A stretch of 15,841 bases of DNA from Candidatus Woesearchaeota archaeon (GCA_007116295.1 SKIS01000023.1:1-15841); one strand, 5' to 3'. Positions 7,586-14,169 are shown, counted from the first letter of the stretch. The notes: generated from the sequence alone by a model not told the origin. Made by a program: numbers and translations.

Positions 7586-7741
7586 TGCAGGGGAAGGGAT
7601 TCGAACCCTCGAACCCACTAAGGGACTGGATTGCCCAAACAAAAATTTTTTAATCATCGCAACAATGTTGCTCATCACTCAAGTAAAGCTATGAGTTTCG
7701 TTACTTGAGTCCAGCGCGTTTGGCCACTTCGCTACCCCTGC
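7586..7741 (-). tRNA. tRNA-Leu(CAA), intron-containing
   Basis: Two exons (7741-7704 and 7631-7586) join into an 84-nt tRNA. The acceptor stem is GCAGGGG paired with CCCCTGC, with discriminator A at 7586 and no encoded CCA. The D arm contains GTGGCCAAACGC. The anticodon stem is CTGGA paired with TCCAG, around the loop C-T-CAA-G-A. The long class II variable arm pairs CCC with GGG, and the T loop is TTCGAAT. The CAA anticodon, long variable arm and A73 all identify leucine. A TATA-like box lies about 32 bp upstream. Confidence 0.95.
7632..7703 (-). other. 72-nt tRNA intron with canonical bulge-helix-bulge
   Basis: The intron sits at the standard 37/38 position. Bases C32-U33-C34-A35 pair with intron UGGG (7637-7634) as the 4-bp central helix. 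The 5' bulge is A36, G37, U7703 and the 3' bulge is C7633, A7632, A38, each cut after its second base. The inner helix pairs intron AACGAAA (7702-7696) with UUUUGUU (7644-7638). This is the textbook substrate of the archaeal tRNA splicing endonuclease. Inside, GCAAC-ATT-GTTGC forms a short hairpin (7671-7659). Confidence 0.9.
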
Positions 7742-7767
7742 GTTAAGCGTTTAGAAATAATTTTTCG

Positions 7768-7780
7768 TTTATAATATTTT
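7768..7780 (-). promoter_or_regulatory. TATA-like box for tRNA-Leu
   Basis: On the minus strand the sequence reads AAAATATTATAAA, centred about 32 bp before the first tRNA base. It overlaps the last two bases of the upstream coiled-coil gene. Confidence 0.5.
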
Positions 7781-8201
7781 ACTTTAGGGCTTCTAGTTTT
7801 TTCTCTATGTTGCTAAGAGTGTATTCTAATCTGTCTAGTTCAGTATCTTCTTGTGGTTGAGAAACAGTTTTTTCAACGGATTTGTGCTCTCTTGCAGGTC
7901 TTCTTATAATGGTGCTTTCTTCTTCTTTTTCATCAGGCGTAGAAATTTCTCTTTTTATTATGTCTGTGTTATCATCTATTTTCTTTTTCAACTCGTCGTT
8001 AACTAAATATTCATCTAGATCAGAGGACAATTCTTTTATTTTTTGAACGTCCGTTATTAACTCAAGCAAAAGAAGTTTTTTCTTATCTCTTAATTGAGCT
8101 AGTTCCCTGTCGTTTTTCACCATTAAAAGAGACGTTTTAGCTCCTTCTAACAAGTTTCTTCTTAGTTCTTTTGGTTTTGATATTTTTTTGAAGTAGTTCA
8201 T
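7779..8201 (-). CDS. Unrecognised helical/coiled-coil protein (third gene of the coiled-coil operon)
   Basis: The protein has 140 residues, is strongly helical, and I cannot assign it to a named family. A basic N-terminus (MNYFKKISKPKELRRNLLEGAK) leads into a long heptad-like helix to about residue 80. A charged, probably disordered linker follows (about 83-120: EKEEEST, RRPAREHKS, SQPQED). A short C-terminal coiled coil closes the chain (LDRLEYTLSNIEKKLEALK). There is no signal peptide or membrane segment. It starts 2 nt after the preceding stop, with AGGAG (GGAG at 8209-8212) 7 nt before the ATG, so it belongs to the same operon as the next two upstream genes. A scaffold or complex-forming role is inferred from shape only. 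Confidence 0.75.
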   Translation of the reverse strand: MNYFKKISKPKELRRNLLEGAKTSLLMVKNDRELAQLRDKKKLLLLELITDVQKIKELSSDLDEYLVNDELKKKIDDNTDIIKREISTPDEKEEESTIIRRPAREHKSVEKTVSQPQEDTELDRLEYTLSNIEKKLEALK

Positions 8202-8203
8202 AT

Positions 8204-8422
8204 CTATTCTCCTTCGTTTAATATTTTGTTGATTTGCTCAACGTTTTTTTGAACTGTCTCAGCCTCTTTTTCCCAGTTGGAAAGGAGCTCGTCTTCTTTT
8301 TGTTTTATATCTCTTAGTTTTGCTATCTTATCTTTTGCGTGAACTAAGTTTTTTCTTAGTTCATCTAAAGTTTTATTGATATTTTCATGCTCATCTATTT
8401 TTACGAAAAGGTTTTCTTTCAT
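8204..8422 (-). CDS. Unrecognised small coiled-coil protein (second gene of the coiled-coil operon)
   Basis: This is a 72-residue, almost entirely helical protein. After a short beta-like start (ENLFVKIDEHENI), two heptad-rich helices (about residues 14-42 and 44-68) could form a helical hairpin or a parallel dimer. It has no cysteine, signal peptide or membrane segment. The GGGTGA SD at 8431-8436 overlaps the stop codon of the upstream gene and lies 7 nt before the ATG, good evidence for a real, co-translated gene. Small helical proteins with a similar VKIDE start seem familiar to me from DPANN genomes, but I cannot name a family. Confidence 0.78.
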   Translation of the reverse strand: MKENLFVKIDEHENINKTLDELRKNLVHAKDKIAKLRDIKQKEDELLSNWEKEAETVQKNVEQINKILNEGE

Positions 8423-8429
8423 TAGTGTT

Positions 8430-9149
8430 TCACCCGAATAATTTTTGATCTATTTCTAAGCTTAATTCTTGTATAGACATTAATTTTTCTTTAAATTCTT
8501 CTACTAGTTTGTCATCTTTTTTTATGGTTGATTCAAATTCTTCAAATTCTTTTTTTGAATGATAAAATGCCTTAGCAGCTTCCTTTTTTTCTCTTAGTAC
8601 GTCTTGGAACTTTTCTTTAGGTAAAAAGATATCTTCAAAGCTTGGTAACGCGTATTCTTCGCTTTCTGAAGAGACTTCTTTTACATCTTGAGAGTCTTCT
8701 ACGTTTAATGTTTCTTCTTCTGATTCGACTCCTTCTTCTACTCCTATTTCTAATGGTTCTTGTGATTCTTCTATTGAAGGGTCTTCTACGTTTAATGTTT
8801 CTTCTTCTTGGGGTTCTTCTTCAACTTTTTTTTCTACGGGTTCTTCTCCAAGTCCTTTTAGAGGGTCTTCTAAGTGTTCTTCTTGTTCAACAGGAGGCGT
8901 TTCTTGTTTTGGCATTTCTTCGCTAAAAGGTTTTACTTCAAGAGAATCATCTGATTCTTTGACTTCTTCTGGTTTTACTTCAAAGTCTAAATCTTCTTCT
9001 GAGAAATCAGGTATTTCAAAAACTGCGTTATCTTCAACTACTTTTGTAGTGTTATTTTCTTTTCCAGGTCCTGAAGGCCTACTGAAAGCAGGAGTTTTCT
9101 CTTTATCTCCTTCTTCTTTTTTCTTTTTTAAAAAGTCTAAAATTTTCAA
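8430..9149 (-). CDS. Unrecognised acidic, largely disordered protein (first gene of the coiled-coil operon)
   Basis: The protein has 239 residues in three parts. The first is a short amphipathic basic N-terminus (MKILDFLKKKKEEGDKEK). The second is a very acidic, low-complexity middle at about 30-170, containing two copies of EEETLNVED. The third is a helical C-terminus (about 170-239) with coiled-coil character. The start codon is TTG at 9149. No in-frame ATG exists upstream before the stop at 9207-9209, and the SD GAGGTG at 9152-9157 sits only 2 nt before the TTG, which is unusually tight. The basic N-terminal helix could touch a membrane or an RNA, and the acidic middle could be a flexible spacer. 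Both are inferences. No known domain is recognised. Confidence 0.75.
   Translation of the reverse strand: MKILDFLKKKKEEGDKEKTPAFSRPSGPGKENNTTKVVEDNAVFEIPDFSEEDLDFEVKPEEVKESDDSLEVKPFSEEMPKQETPPVEQEEHLEDPLKGLGEEPVEKKVEEEPQEEETLNVEDPSIEESQEPLEIGVEEGVESEEETLNVEDSQDVKEVSSESEEYALPSFEDIFLPKEKFQDVLREKKEAAKAFYHSKKEFEEFESTIKKDDKLVEEFKEKLMSIQELSLEIDQKLFG
8694..8808 (-). repeat. 28-bp direct repeat inside the acidic protein gene
   Basis: Positions 8694-8721 and 8781-8808 are identical over 28 bp and are 87 bp (29 codons) apart, in frame. They encode the two EEETLNVED copies. Identity at third codon positions suggests a recent tandem duplication or ongoing repeat exchange. Confidence 0.9.
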
Positions 9150-9196
9150 AACACCTCTTTTTAAAAATAAATGACTAAGATGAGTATTAAAAGTTT

Positions 9197-9206
9197 TTTT
9201 ATATCT
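9197..9206 (-). promoter_or_regulatory. TATA-like box for the coiled-coil operon
   Basis: On the minus strand the sequence reads AGATATAAAA. The predicted start near 9175 leaves a leader of about 26 nt, with the SD GAGGTG before the TTG start at 9149. Confidence 0.45.
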
Positions 9207-9215
9207 TTAAAGTAG

Positions 9216-10505
9216 TTAAAACTTTATTTTGTCTCCTAAATCAGGAGCATAAGATTTGCTTTTCAAATTTTTATCAGCCCATTCTTTTAAATTAGAAATG
9301 GCGTCTTCGTTTCCATGTTGAAAAATGACGTTTTTTGGATTTATTTTGGTTACTAATTCCTTTATTTTGTCACTAGAAGAATGTCCTGAAAAGTCAAATT
9401 TTTGGATCTCTGCTTGCACAACCGTTTTTTGGCCATCTAAATAAATTATTCCTTTGTCAAGTAAATTTCTACCATTAGTATTTTTTGCTTGAAACCCCAT
9501 TAATAAAATAGCATTTTTAGGATCATGCCACTTCGCCCTTATATATTCTATGACCGGACCTCCTTGAACCATTCCAGAAGTAGAGACGTATATTGCTTGT
9601 TTGGCTAAAGCATATCCTCTTTTTCTTTTACTTGAAACCCATTGAACTTTGTTGTAAAACACCTCTCTTAAAGTTTCTTTATTGTCAACATAGTGAGTTC
9701 TATTAGCTAAAACTTTTCTGGCCACTTTATTGCCCAGTCCTTCCGTGTAAATAGGAACGCCCCATTCTCTTTGGCCTAGAAGAATTAGAACTTCTTGAGC
9801 TCTTCCTAAGGAAAAGACAGGTATTATTACACTCCCTCCTCTTTTGACTACTTCTTCAACTTTGTTTAAAAAGTCTTCACTGACTTTTTGTCTGTCAGGA
9901 AGTTGTTTGTCTCCATAAGTAGATTCTGTTATTAAAATATCTATGTTATTTTTTAAAGGCTCGCTGATATTTGCAGGAAACATTAAAGCTGATTTGACTA
10001 GGTTAAAGTCTGCTGTGTAAAGTAAATTTTTTCCTTCTGCCTGAACCCATATCATCGCGCTTCCAGGTATGTGCCCCGCGTTTAAGAATTTGAATCTTAA
10101 AGAATTGTGCTTATACCATTTGTCAAATTTTACAAGCAAAGTGTCTTTTTTTACTTGCTTTAAATCGTGATGACTGTATTCTGGATGGAGATTTCTTATT
10201 CTTGCAACTTTATAACTATCTTTAAGCATTAGTTTTGATATGGCAAATGTTAGCCTAGAACAAAATATTGGACCTTTTAGCTGTTTGCTTTCAAACAAAG
10301 GCAATCCTCCGCTGTGATCTAAATGTGCATGGGATAAAAACACTCCTTGGAATTCTTTTATGTCTCCAACGTTAACTGGAAACTCTAAACCTCCTGCAGA
10401 AAACTTAACTCCTACATCTAACAAGTATTTTTCTCCGTTATCAAGTTTTAACTCTATGCAGCTCCTGCCTATTTCTTTTGCGGCGCCATGAAAAATTAGT
10501 TCCAT
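9216..10505 (-). CDS. aCPSF2-like beta-CASP ribonuclease
   Basis: This is a 429-residue beta-CASP nuclease of the archaeal CPSF group that lacks N-terminal KH domains, hence the aCPSF2-like call rather than aCPSF1. The zinc site shows SHAHLDH (H59, H61, D63, H64), H145 in GHIPGS and D166 in YTADF. The beta-CASP motifs are E194 in ITESTYG, IPVFSLGRAQE at about 228-238, H375 in DFSGHSS and H397 in QHG. Family members process RNA endonucleolytically and some also act as exonucleases. It is a separate transcription unit with its own TATA box, divergent from the surface-protein gene. With the RNase J gene about 2 kb away, the window holds two distinct beta-CASP enzymes. Confidence 0.93.
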   Translation of the reverse strand: MELIFHGAAKEIGRSCIELKLDNGEKYLLDVGVKFSAGGLEFPVNVGDIKEFQGVFLSHAHLDHSGGLPLFESKQLKGPIFCSRLTFAISKLMLKDSYKVARIRNLHPEYSHHDLKQVKKDTLLVKFDKWYKHNSLRFKFLNAGHIPGSAMIWVQAEGKNLLYTADFNLVKSALMFPANISEPLKNNIDILITESTYGDKQLPDRQKVSEDFLNKVEEVVKRGGSVIIPVFSLGRAQEVLILLGQREWGVPIYTEGLGNKVARKVLANRTHYVDNKETLREVFYNKVQWVSSKRKRGYALAKQAIYVSTSGMVQGGPVIEYIRAKWHDPKNAILLMGFQAKNTNGRNLLDKGIIYLDGQKTVVQAEIQKFDFSGHSSSDKIKELVTKINPKNVIFQHGNEDAISNLKEWADKNLKSKSYAPDLGDKIKF

Positions 10506-10527
10506 AAATACTTTGTTTAGATTCTTA

Positions 10528-10537
10528 TTTATAAACC
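10528..10537 (-). promoter_or_regulatory. TATA box for the aCPSF2-like gene
   Basis: On the minus strand the sequence reads GGTTTATAAA, centred about 27 bp before the ATG at 10505. This indicates a leaderless transcript. Confidence 0.6.
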
Positions 10538-10550
10538 TTTCAGTTGAAAG

Positions 10551-10575
10551 CGTTTATCTTCCGATTTGATAAACG
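10551..10575. promoter_or_regulatory. Inverted repeat between divergent promoters
   Basis: CGTTTATC and GATAAACG form a perfect 8-bp inverted repeat around a 9-nt spacer. It lies upstream of the TATA box of the aCPSF2-like gene and also upstream of the likely promoter of the surface-protein gene. This fits a shared operator for a dimeric regulator. Confidence 0.45.
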
Positions 10576-10610
10576 TAAGTGAAATAAAAAAATGTATCCT
10601 AAAAAATAAC

Positions 10611-11984
10611 ATGTTATTACTATTATTAGCCCTAGCCCTGACTGCAGATGTGAGAGATGTAGCTGTAGAAATAGTGTTAGAAGAGCCCGAAAAAAATGTC
10701 AATTATACTCAGATAAGCCAACTGACAAATTTAGATCATGAAACTGGAAGAACAGATAACTTAGCTGTTTTGTTAAATTACTCTTATATTAGCCTAAGTC
10801 AAAATTTTAGCCATATAACCCAGGTTTCTTTGAATAGACAAAGAGTTGCAAATACAGGCAATTTTTTATTTAACGAGACTACCGAGCTATGTGTTCAAGC
10901 AACACCTTTAAATTTTGAAGATCCTAACCTTTCTAATAACTATTATTGTAAAACTTTTTTTGAAGAAGAAAAAGAAGTAAAAGAACCTTCTTGTTGTAAT
11001 ATAGAGCTAGAGCTTGGGAATAAAATTCTTTCAAACGGAGAAACATTGGAGTTTTATATTCATAGCTGCTTTGAAACTCCTGTTGAGTACTGGGTAGAAA
11101 ACGAGTTTAGAGAAGTTGTAAAGCCCATATTAAACACATCTAATTCAAACGTTAAAAGATATACTCCTCGCCAAGAAGGAGGATTCGTTGTTTTAGCTCA
11201 AAATGAGTGTTTTCAAGACAAAAAAATATTTTTAGTTCAAAGAGAAGAAAAAGAGGAGTTCTTTGAAGCAAATATACCTGAACAAATTAGCTCAGGAGAT
11301 TATTTAGATTTAGAAATAAGAGGGTACAAAGGAGGCCATAATAGGAGAGCTATTCGTTTTTGGCTAGAGAGGAATGGCGAAAGAAAAACAAGTATAACTA
11401 CTGTTATGATAAATTTGAAAAATACGGATTTTGATTTTAGAGTGCCATTTCACATACCTTCTGATTTAGAAAGTGGAATGTACGAAATATTAATTGAAGG
11501 CTTTGAAAGTAGTGTAAGAGAAAGAGTTTATGTTTTTAGTGAGAAAACTATAACTGTGACTCCTTCAGAGCCTAAAATAAATTCTTTTTTTACACGAAAA
11601 CAAATATTTGACGGTTCGCTTAACATTTTTTTAGGGTTTGATGAACAGCAAACAGCGCTTATTCATACAAGTAAAGGTTCATTCATAGCACACCCTGGTT
11701 ATACTCTTGTAAATATTAGCTTTCCAAATGAAATAATATTGGCCCAGATAATAGGTTATGAACACTCTTTAACTTGGATACGCCTTAACTTAAGCCAGCC
11801 AGAAATAACTAGTTCAGAGGAAACTATTTCAAGGAATACTTCTGCAGAAAACTCTACTTTAGAACCTTTAGAAATAAATTTAGAAGACGAAACTAAGCAA
11901 TCTTACCTATTTTTCTTTTTACCTTTATTGATTCTTATATTTTGGAAAGATTTGATTAAAATAAAAACAAAGTTTTTTAAGTGA
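10611..11984 (+). CDS. Secreted surface protein with beta-sandwich domains and C-terminal anchor
   Basis: From the ATG at 10611 the protein has 457 residues. The N-terminus is a short signal peptide (MLLLLLALALTA). A TTG start at 10566 would add 15 residues before it and lies partly inside an inverted repeat, so I reject it. The first ~100 residues resemble a CARDB-like domain (DVAVEIV, then DNLAVLLNYSY, and a strand before CVQATP). More beta-rich segments follow, with several cysteines (about 115-210) that could form disulfides. One C-terminal membrane helix (SYLFFFLPLLILIFW) is followed by a lysine-rich cytoplasmic tail. There are at least eight N-x-S/T sequons, consistent with a glycosylated cell-surface protein. 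No enzyme motif is seen and the role is unknown. Confidence 0.82.
   Translation: MLLLLLALALTADVRDVAVEIVLEEPEKNVNYTQISQLTNLDHETGRTDNLAVLLNYSYISLSQNFSHITQVSLNRQRVANTGNFLFNETTELCVQATPLNFEDPNLSNNYYCKTFFEEEKEVKEPSCCNIELELGNKILSNGETLEFYIHSCFETPVEYWVENEFREVVKPILNTSNSNVKRYTPRQEGGFVVLAQNECFQDKKIFLVQREEKEEFFEANIPEQISSGDYLDLEIRGYKGGHNRRAIRFWLERNGERKTSITTVMINLKNTDFDFRVPFHIPSDLESGMYEILIEGFESSVRERVYVFSEKTITVTPSEPKINSFFTRKQIFDGSLNIFLGFDEQQTALIHTSKGSFIAHPGYTLVNISFPNEIILAQIIGYEHSLTWIRLNLSQPEITSSEETISRNTSAENSTLEPLEINLEDETKQSYLFFFLPLLILIFWKDLIKIKTKFFK
11972..11981 (+). promoter_or_regulatory. TATA-like box for the ScpB operon
   Basis: GTTTTTTAAG overlaps the 3' end of the surface-protein gene, with its centre about 29 bp before the ATG at 12006. 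A leaderless transcript is likely. Readthrough from the upstream gene is also possible. Confidence 0.35.
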
Positions 11985-12005
11985 AATCATCATAACTAAA
12001 ACATC

Positions 12006-12590
12006 ATGGACATAGATGAATACTTAGAAAAGGGCTACCTTCAAGTAAATGTATTATTTGAAATCATTGGAAGTCCTAAGGAACACGTTGAGCAAACAAT
12101 AAACAAAATCTTAGAAACAGTTGAAAAAGAAAAAGGCATAGAAGTAATAGAAAAAGATACTGCTGAAGTTGAGGATAGCGGTGAAGGAATGTTTAGCTGC
12201 TTTAGCGAAGTAGAACTTTTAGCTAAAGACTTAGAAAAAATTACTTGGATCGCTTTTAATTTCACGCCAGCATCCATAGAGATAATAGAACCTGGAAAAA
12301 TAAGTTTAAAAGATACTGATATGACTGCTTTTATGGGAGATTTACTTGCTAAATTGCATGATGTGAGTAGTAAGAACGTAGCAATAAGCAATCAAAATCT
12401 TGGTCTTCAAAGGAACTTAAATGCTGTTATAAGAAATTGCATTTTAGCTTTGCTTGTTAGTAGTGATAAGAGTGATGAAGAATTAGCTAACTTATTAGGA
12501 ATGAATAAAGAAGATGTTGGAAGAATAGTCGGTTTAATGATTAAAGAAGGAACTGTTATCCAAAAAGAAGATAAATATTCAAGAAAATGA
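12006..12590 (+). CDS. Unrecognised two-domain protein coupled to ScpB
   Basis: The protein has 194 residues and I do not recognise its family. The N-terminal part (about 1-118) alternates strands and helices (YLQVNVLFEIIG, helix 24-43, IEVIEKDTAEVED, FSCFSEVELLAK, ITWIAFNFTPASIEIIEP), suggesting a ferredoxin-like alpha/beta fold. The C-terminal part (about 140-192) reads as a winged-helix or HTH unit (ALLVSSDKSDEELANLLGMNKEDVGRIV). Its stop overlaps the scpB start as ATGA, so the two proteins are made together in similar amounts. It does not look like ScpA, the usual ScpB partner. It might replace that role, or regulate the complex. This is inference from coupling only. Confidence 0.8.
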   Translation: MDIDEYLEKGYLQVNVLFEIIGSPKEHVEQTINKILETVEKEKGIEVIEKDTAEVEDSGEGMFSCFSEVELLAKDLEKITWIAFNFTPASIEIIEPGKISLKDTDMTAFMGDLLAKLHDVSSKNVAISNQNLGLQRNLNAVIRNCILALLVSSDKSDEELANLLGMNKEDVGRIVGLMIKEGTVIQKEDKYSRK

Positions 12591-13315
12591 GCGATTGGAA
12601 AAAAATAGAGGCTGTTTTGTTTGCTTCAGGAAGCTATTTAGATAAAGAAAAGTTAGAAGAGCTTACTGGCTTAAAAAATAAAAAACTAGCAGCCGCTATA
12701 GAAGAATGTCAAAGACATTATGAAAATCTTGATTGTAGCTTAGAAATTACAACTCAAGGAGAATCTTATAAGTTGAGTGTTAAAGGACAATTTTCTGATT
12801 TGGTTCAAAACGTTGTTTCTGGTGTTGAGATGCCTAAGCCTATAATGGAAACATTAGCTTTAATAGCTTATAGAAGCCCTGTTCTTCAAAGCGACATAAT
12901 AACTGATAGAGGCGCTCATTGTTATGACCACATAGCATTTTTAGAGACTAAAAAATTTATTTCTAAAGAAAAATACGGGAGAACTTACAAATTGAGGATT
13001 ACAGAAAAGTTTAATGATTATTTTGATATAGATGATTCTAGAATCAGAGAATTATTTGCTAACATAAAAAAGCCGGAAGTTGAAGTTGAAGAAGAGACTG
13101 AAAATGATACTGACTTTGAAGAAGCGATTTTGCAAAGGATGAAAAAGCCTCAAGAAGAAGAATCCGAAGAAGAAGTAGAAACTTTTTTGAACGACATAGA
13201 GTCCAGGTTGGAAGATGTTAAGACCCGTGTGTCTAATACTGAAAAAGAGTTAGATTCTTTGAAGCCTCAAGAAGAAGAATCCGAAGAAGATGACGAAGAA
13301 ATTAAACGGCTTTAA
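12587..13315 (+). CDS. scpB: ScpB, SMC-kleisin complex subunit
   Basis: This is a chromosome condensation/segregation factor that binds the kleisin ScpA in SMC complexes. Two winged-helix units are expected. The N-terminus (KKIEAVLFASGSYLDKEKL) and the core motif METLALIAYRSPVLQSDI at about 87-104, followed by TDRG and a GRTYKLRITEKFNDYF end, match ScpB well. After about residue 160 comes an acidic, low-complexity tail with two copies of KPQEEESEE and a coiled-coil segment between them (FLNDIESRLEDVKTRVSNTEKELDSL). At 242 residues it is longer than minimal ScpB because of this tail. It is co-translated with the unknown upstream gene. No smc or scpA is in the window. The last 14 bp overlap the convergent thiolase gene. 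Confidence 0.88.
   Translation: MSDWKKIEAVLFASGSYLDKEKLEELTGLKNKKLAAAIEECQRHYENLDCSLEITTQGESYKLSVKGQFSDLVQNVVSGVEMPKPIMETLALIAYRSPVLQSDIITDRGAHCYDHIAFLETKKFISKEKYGRTYKLRITEKFNDYFDIDDSRIRELFANIKKPEVEVEEETENDTDFEEAILQRMKKPQEEESEEEVETFLNDIESRLEDVKTRVSNTEKELDSLKPQEEESEEDDEEIKRL
13145..13290 (+). repeat. 29-bp direct repeat inside scpB
   Basis: Positions 13145-13173 and 13262-13290 are identical over 29 bp, 117 bp (39 codons) apart and in frame. They encode KPQEEESEE twice in the acidic tail. Confidence 0.9.
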
Positions 13316-14168
13316 CTTGTTTTTTTAATCTGCAAGCCTTGCATATTTGTGAAGAGCAAGGACTATTACAAACTTCACAAAATCTTATTTCTTTATCTTG
13401 AGAAAACCCTTCTCGTATAGATAAATATTTGTTTATAAGATTTATTTTTGTACCTGGGTTTTTTGATTCTATAGAATTAAGTAAGTCTCTTACATGCGCC
13501 CGATAACTATCTTTAGCGTAAGGACACTCGTTATAAGGCGTATTAAAACCTTTTATATAACTATAAGTCATGATTTCTTTTTCTTTCATGAGATAAAGAG
13601 GTTTTATTTTTTGAGTGAACCCTTTTATTTGTTTTGTTTTAGGCCCTTGTCGTGCAAAAAGATTTATTTGCGCTTTAAGCAAGTTCATTAGCACTGCTTG
13701 ACTTTCATCATCTAAATTGTGACCCGTGGCTATTTTATCATAATCTTGAGTGTATTTATTTAAAAGATGTCTTCTGAACGTGCCACATATATTGCAAGCA
13801 GGCCTGCCTTTTGGAACCACTGTATCTAACCTTTTACCTACTTCTTCTTGGTAGCTTTTTATGTGTAAAATTATTCCTTTTTCTTCACAAAAGTCTTTTA
13901 GAAACGCCAAGGTGTGATCCCTATATCCTTCTATTCCTTCATCTACTGCTAAAGCTTCTACGTTATAACCAAATTTGTGTAATAGATAAAGCGTTGTAAT
14001 ACTATCTTTGCCTCCTGAAGCCGCAACGCAGACTTTTTCTTGTTTTTGGATCATATTGTTTTGCTTTATGGTGTCTTTGACTTTAGTCTCAAAGTATTCA
14101 ATAAAGTGCTCTTTACATAGAGTAGGGTTTGTAAAGACGGCGTTGTTAGAACACTTCGAGCATTTCAT
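13302..14168 (-). CDS. TtuA/Ncs6-family tRNA 2-thiolation enzyme
   Basis: This enzyme activates a tRNA uridine with ATP and inserts sulfur from a ubiquitin-like carrier, giving 2-thiouridine at position 54 (TtuA) or wobble position 34 (Ncs6/CTU1). From the ATG at 14168 it has 288 residues. There is an N-terminal zinc finger (C3, C6, C18, H21), a PP-loop SGGKDS at 51-56, and CNICG (C125, C128) with C215 in ECPY, the three cysteines that hold an iron-sulfur cluster in the family. GHNLDDE lies at 149-155, and a C-terminal zinc finger uses C264, C267, C276 and C279. The frame extends to 14189, but GGAGG 5 nt before the ATG at 14168 decides that start. The gene directly follows its likely sulfur donor. 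Confidence 0.92.
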   Translation of the reverse strand: MKCSKCSNNAVFTNPTLCKEHFIEYFETKVKDTIKQNNMIQKQEKVCVAASGGKDSITTLYLLHKFGYNVEALAVDEGIEGYRDHTLAFLKDFCEEKGIILHIKSYQEEVGKRLDTVVPKGRPACNICGTFRRHLLNKYTQDYDKIATGHNLDDESQAVLMNLLKAQINLFARQGPKTKQIKGFTQKIKPLYLMKEKEIMTYSYIKGFNTPYNECPYAKDSYRAHVRDLLNSIESKNPGTKINLINKYLSIREGFSQDKEIRFCEVCNSPCSSQICKACRLKKQVKAV

Positions 14169-14169
14169 T

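Noticed and set aside
7535..7596. Attachment-site duplication marking an integrated element
   Set aside because: The two 11-nt copies are only 51 bp apart and no integrase or foreign gene is nearby. A scar remains possible and is noted as a finding.
7481..7678. Minus-strand open frame of 65 codons
   Set aside because: It covers the tRNA 3' exon, most of its intron, the hairpin and the RNase J promoter. It has no SD or coding character.
7653..7682. A C/D-box guide RNA inside the tRNA-Leu intron
   Set aside because: The minus strand has GTGATGA, a perfect box C, and a later CGATGAT resembling box C', but no CTGA box D is present in the intron, so a C/D RNA is not supported.
8642..8926. Plus-strand leucine-rich open frame of 94 codons
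   Set aside because: It is antisense to the GAA/GAG-rich acidic gene. The leucine runs come from TTC/CTT-rich complementary sequence.
12041..12391. Minus-strand 116-codon open frame
   Set aside because: It is antisense to the ScpB partner gene, which has its own promoter-like sequence and is coupled to scpB. The shadow frame is serine-rich and has no recognisable motif.
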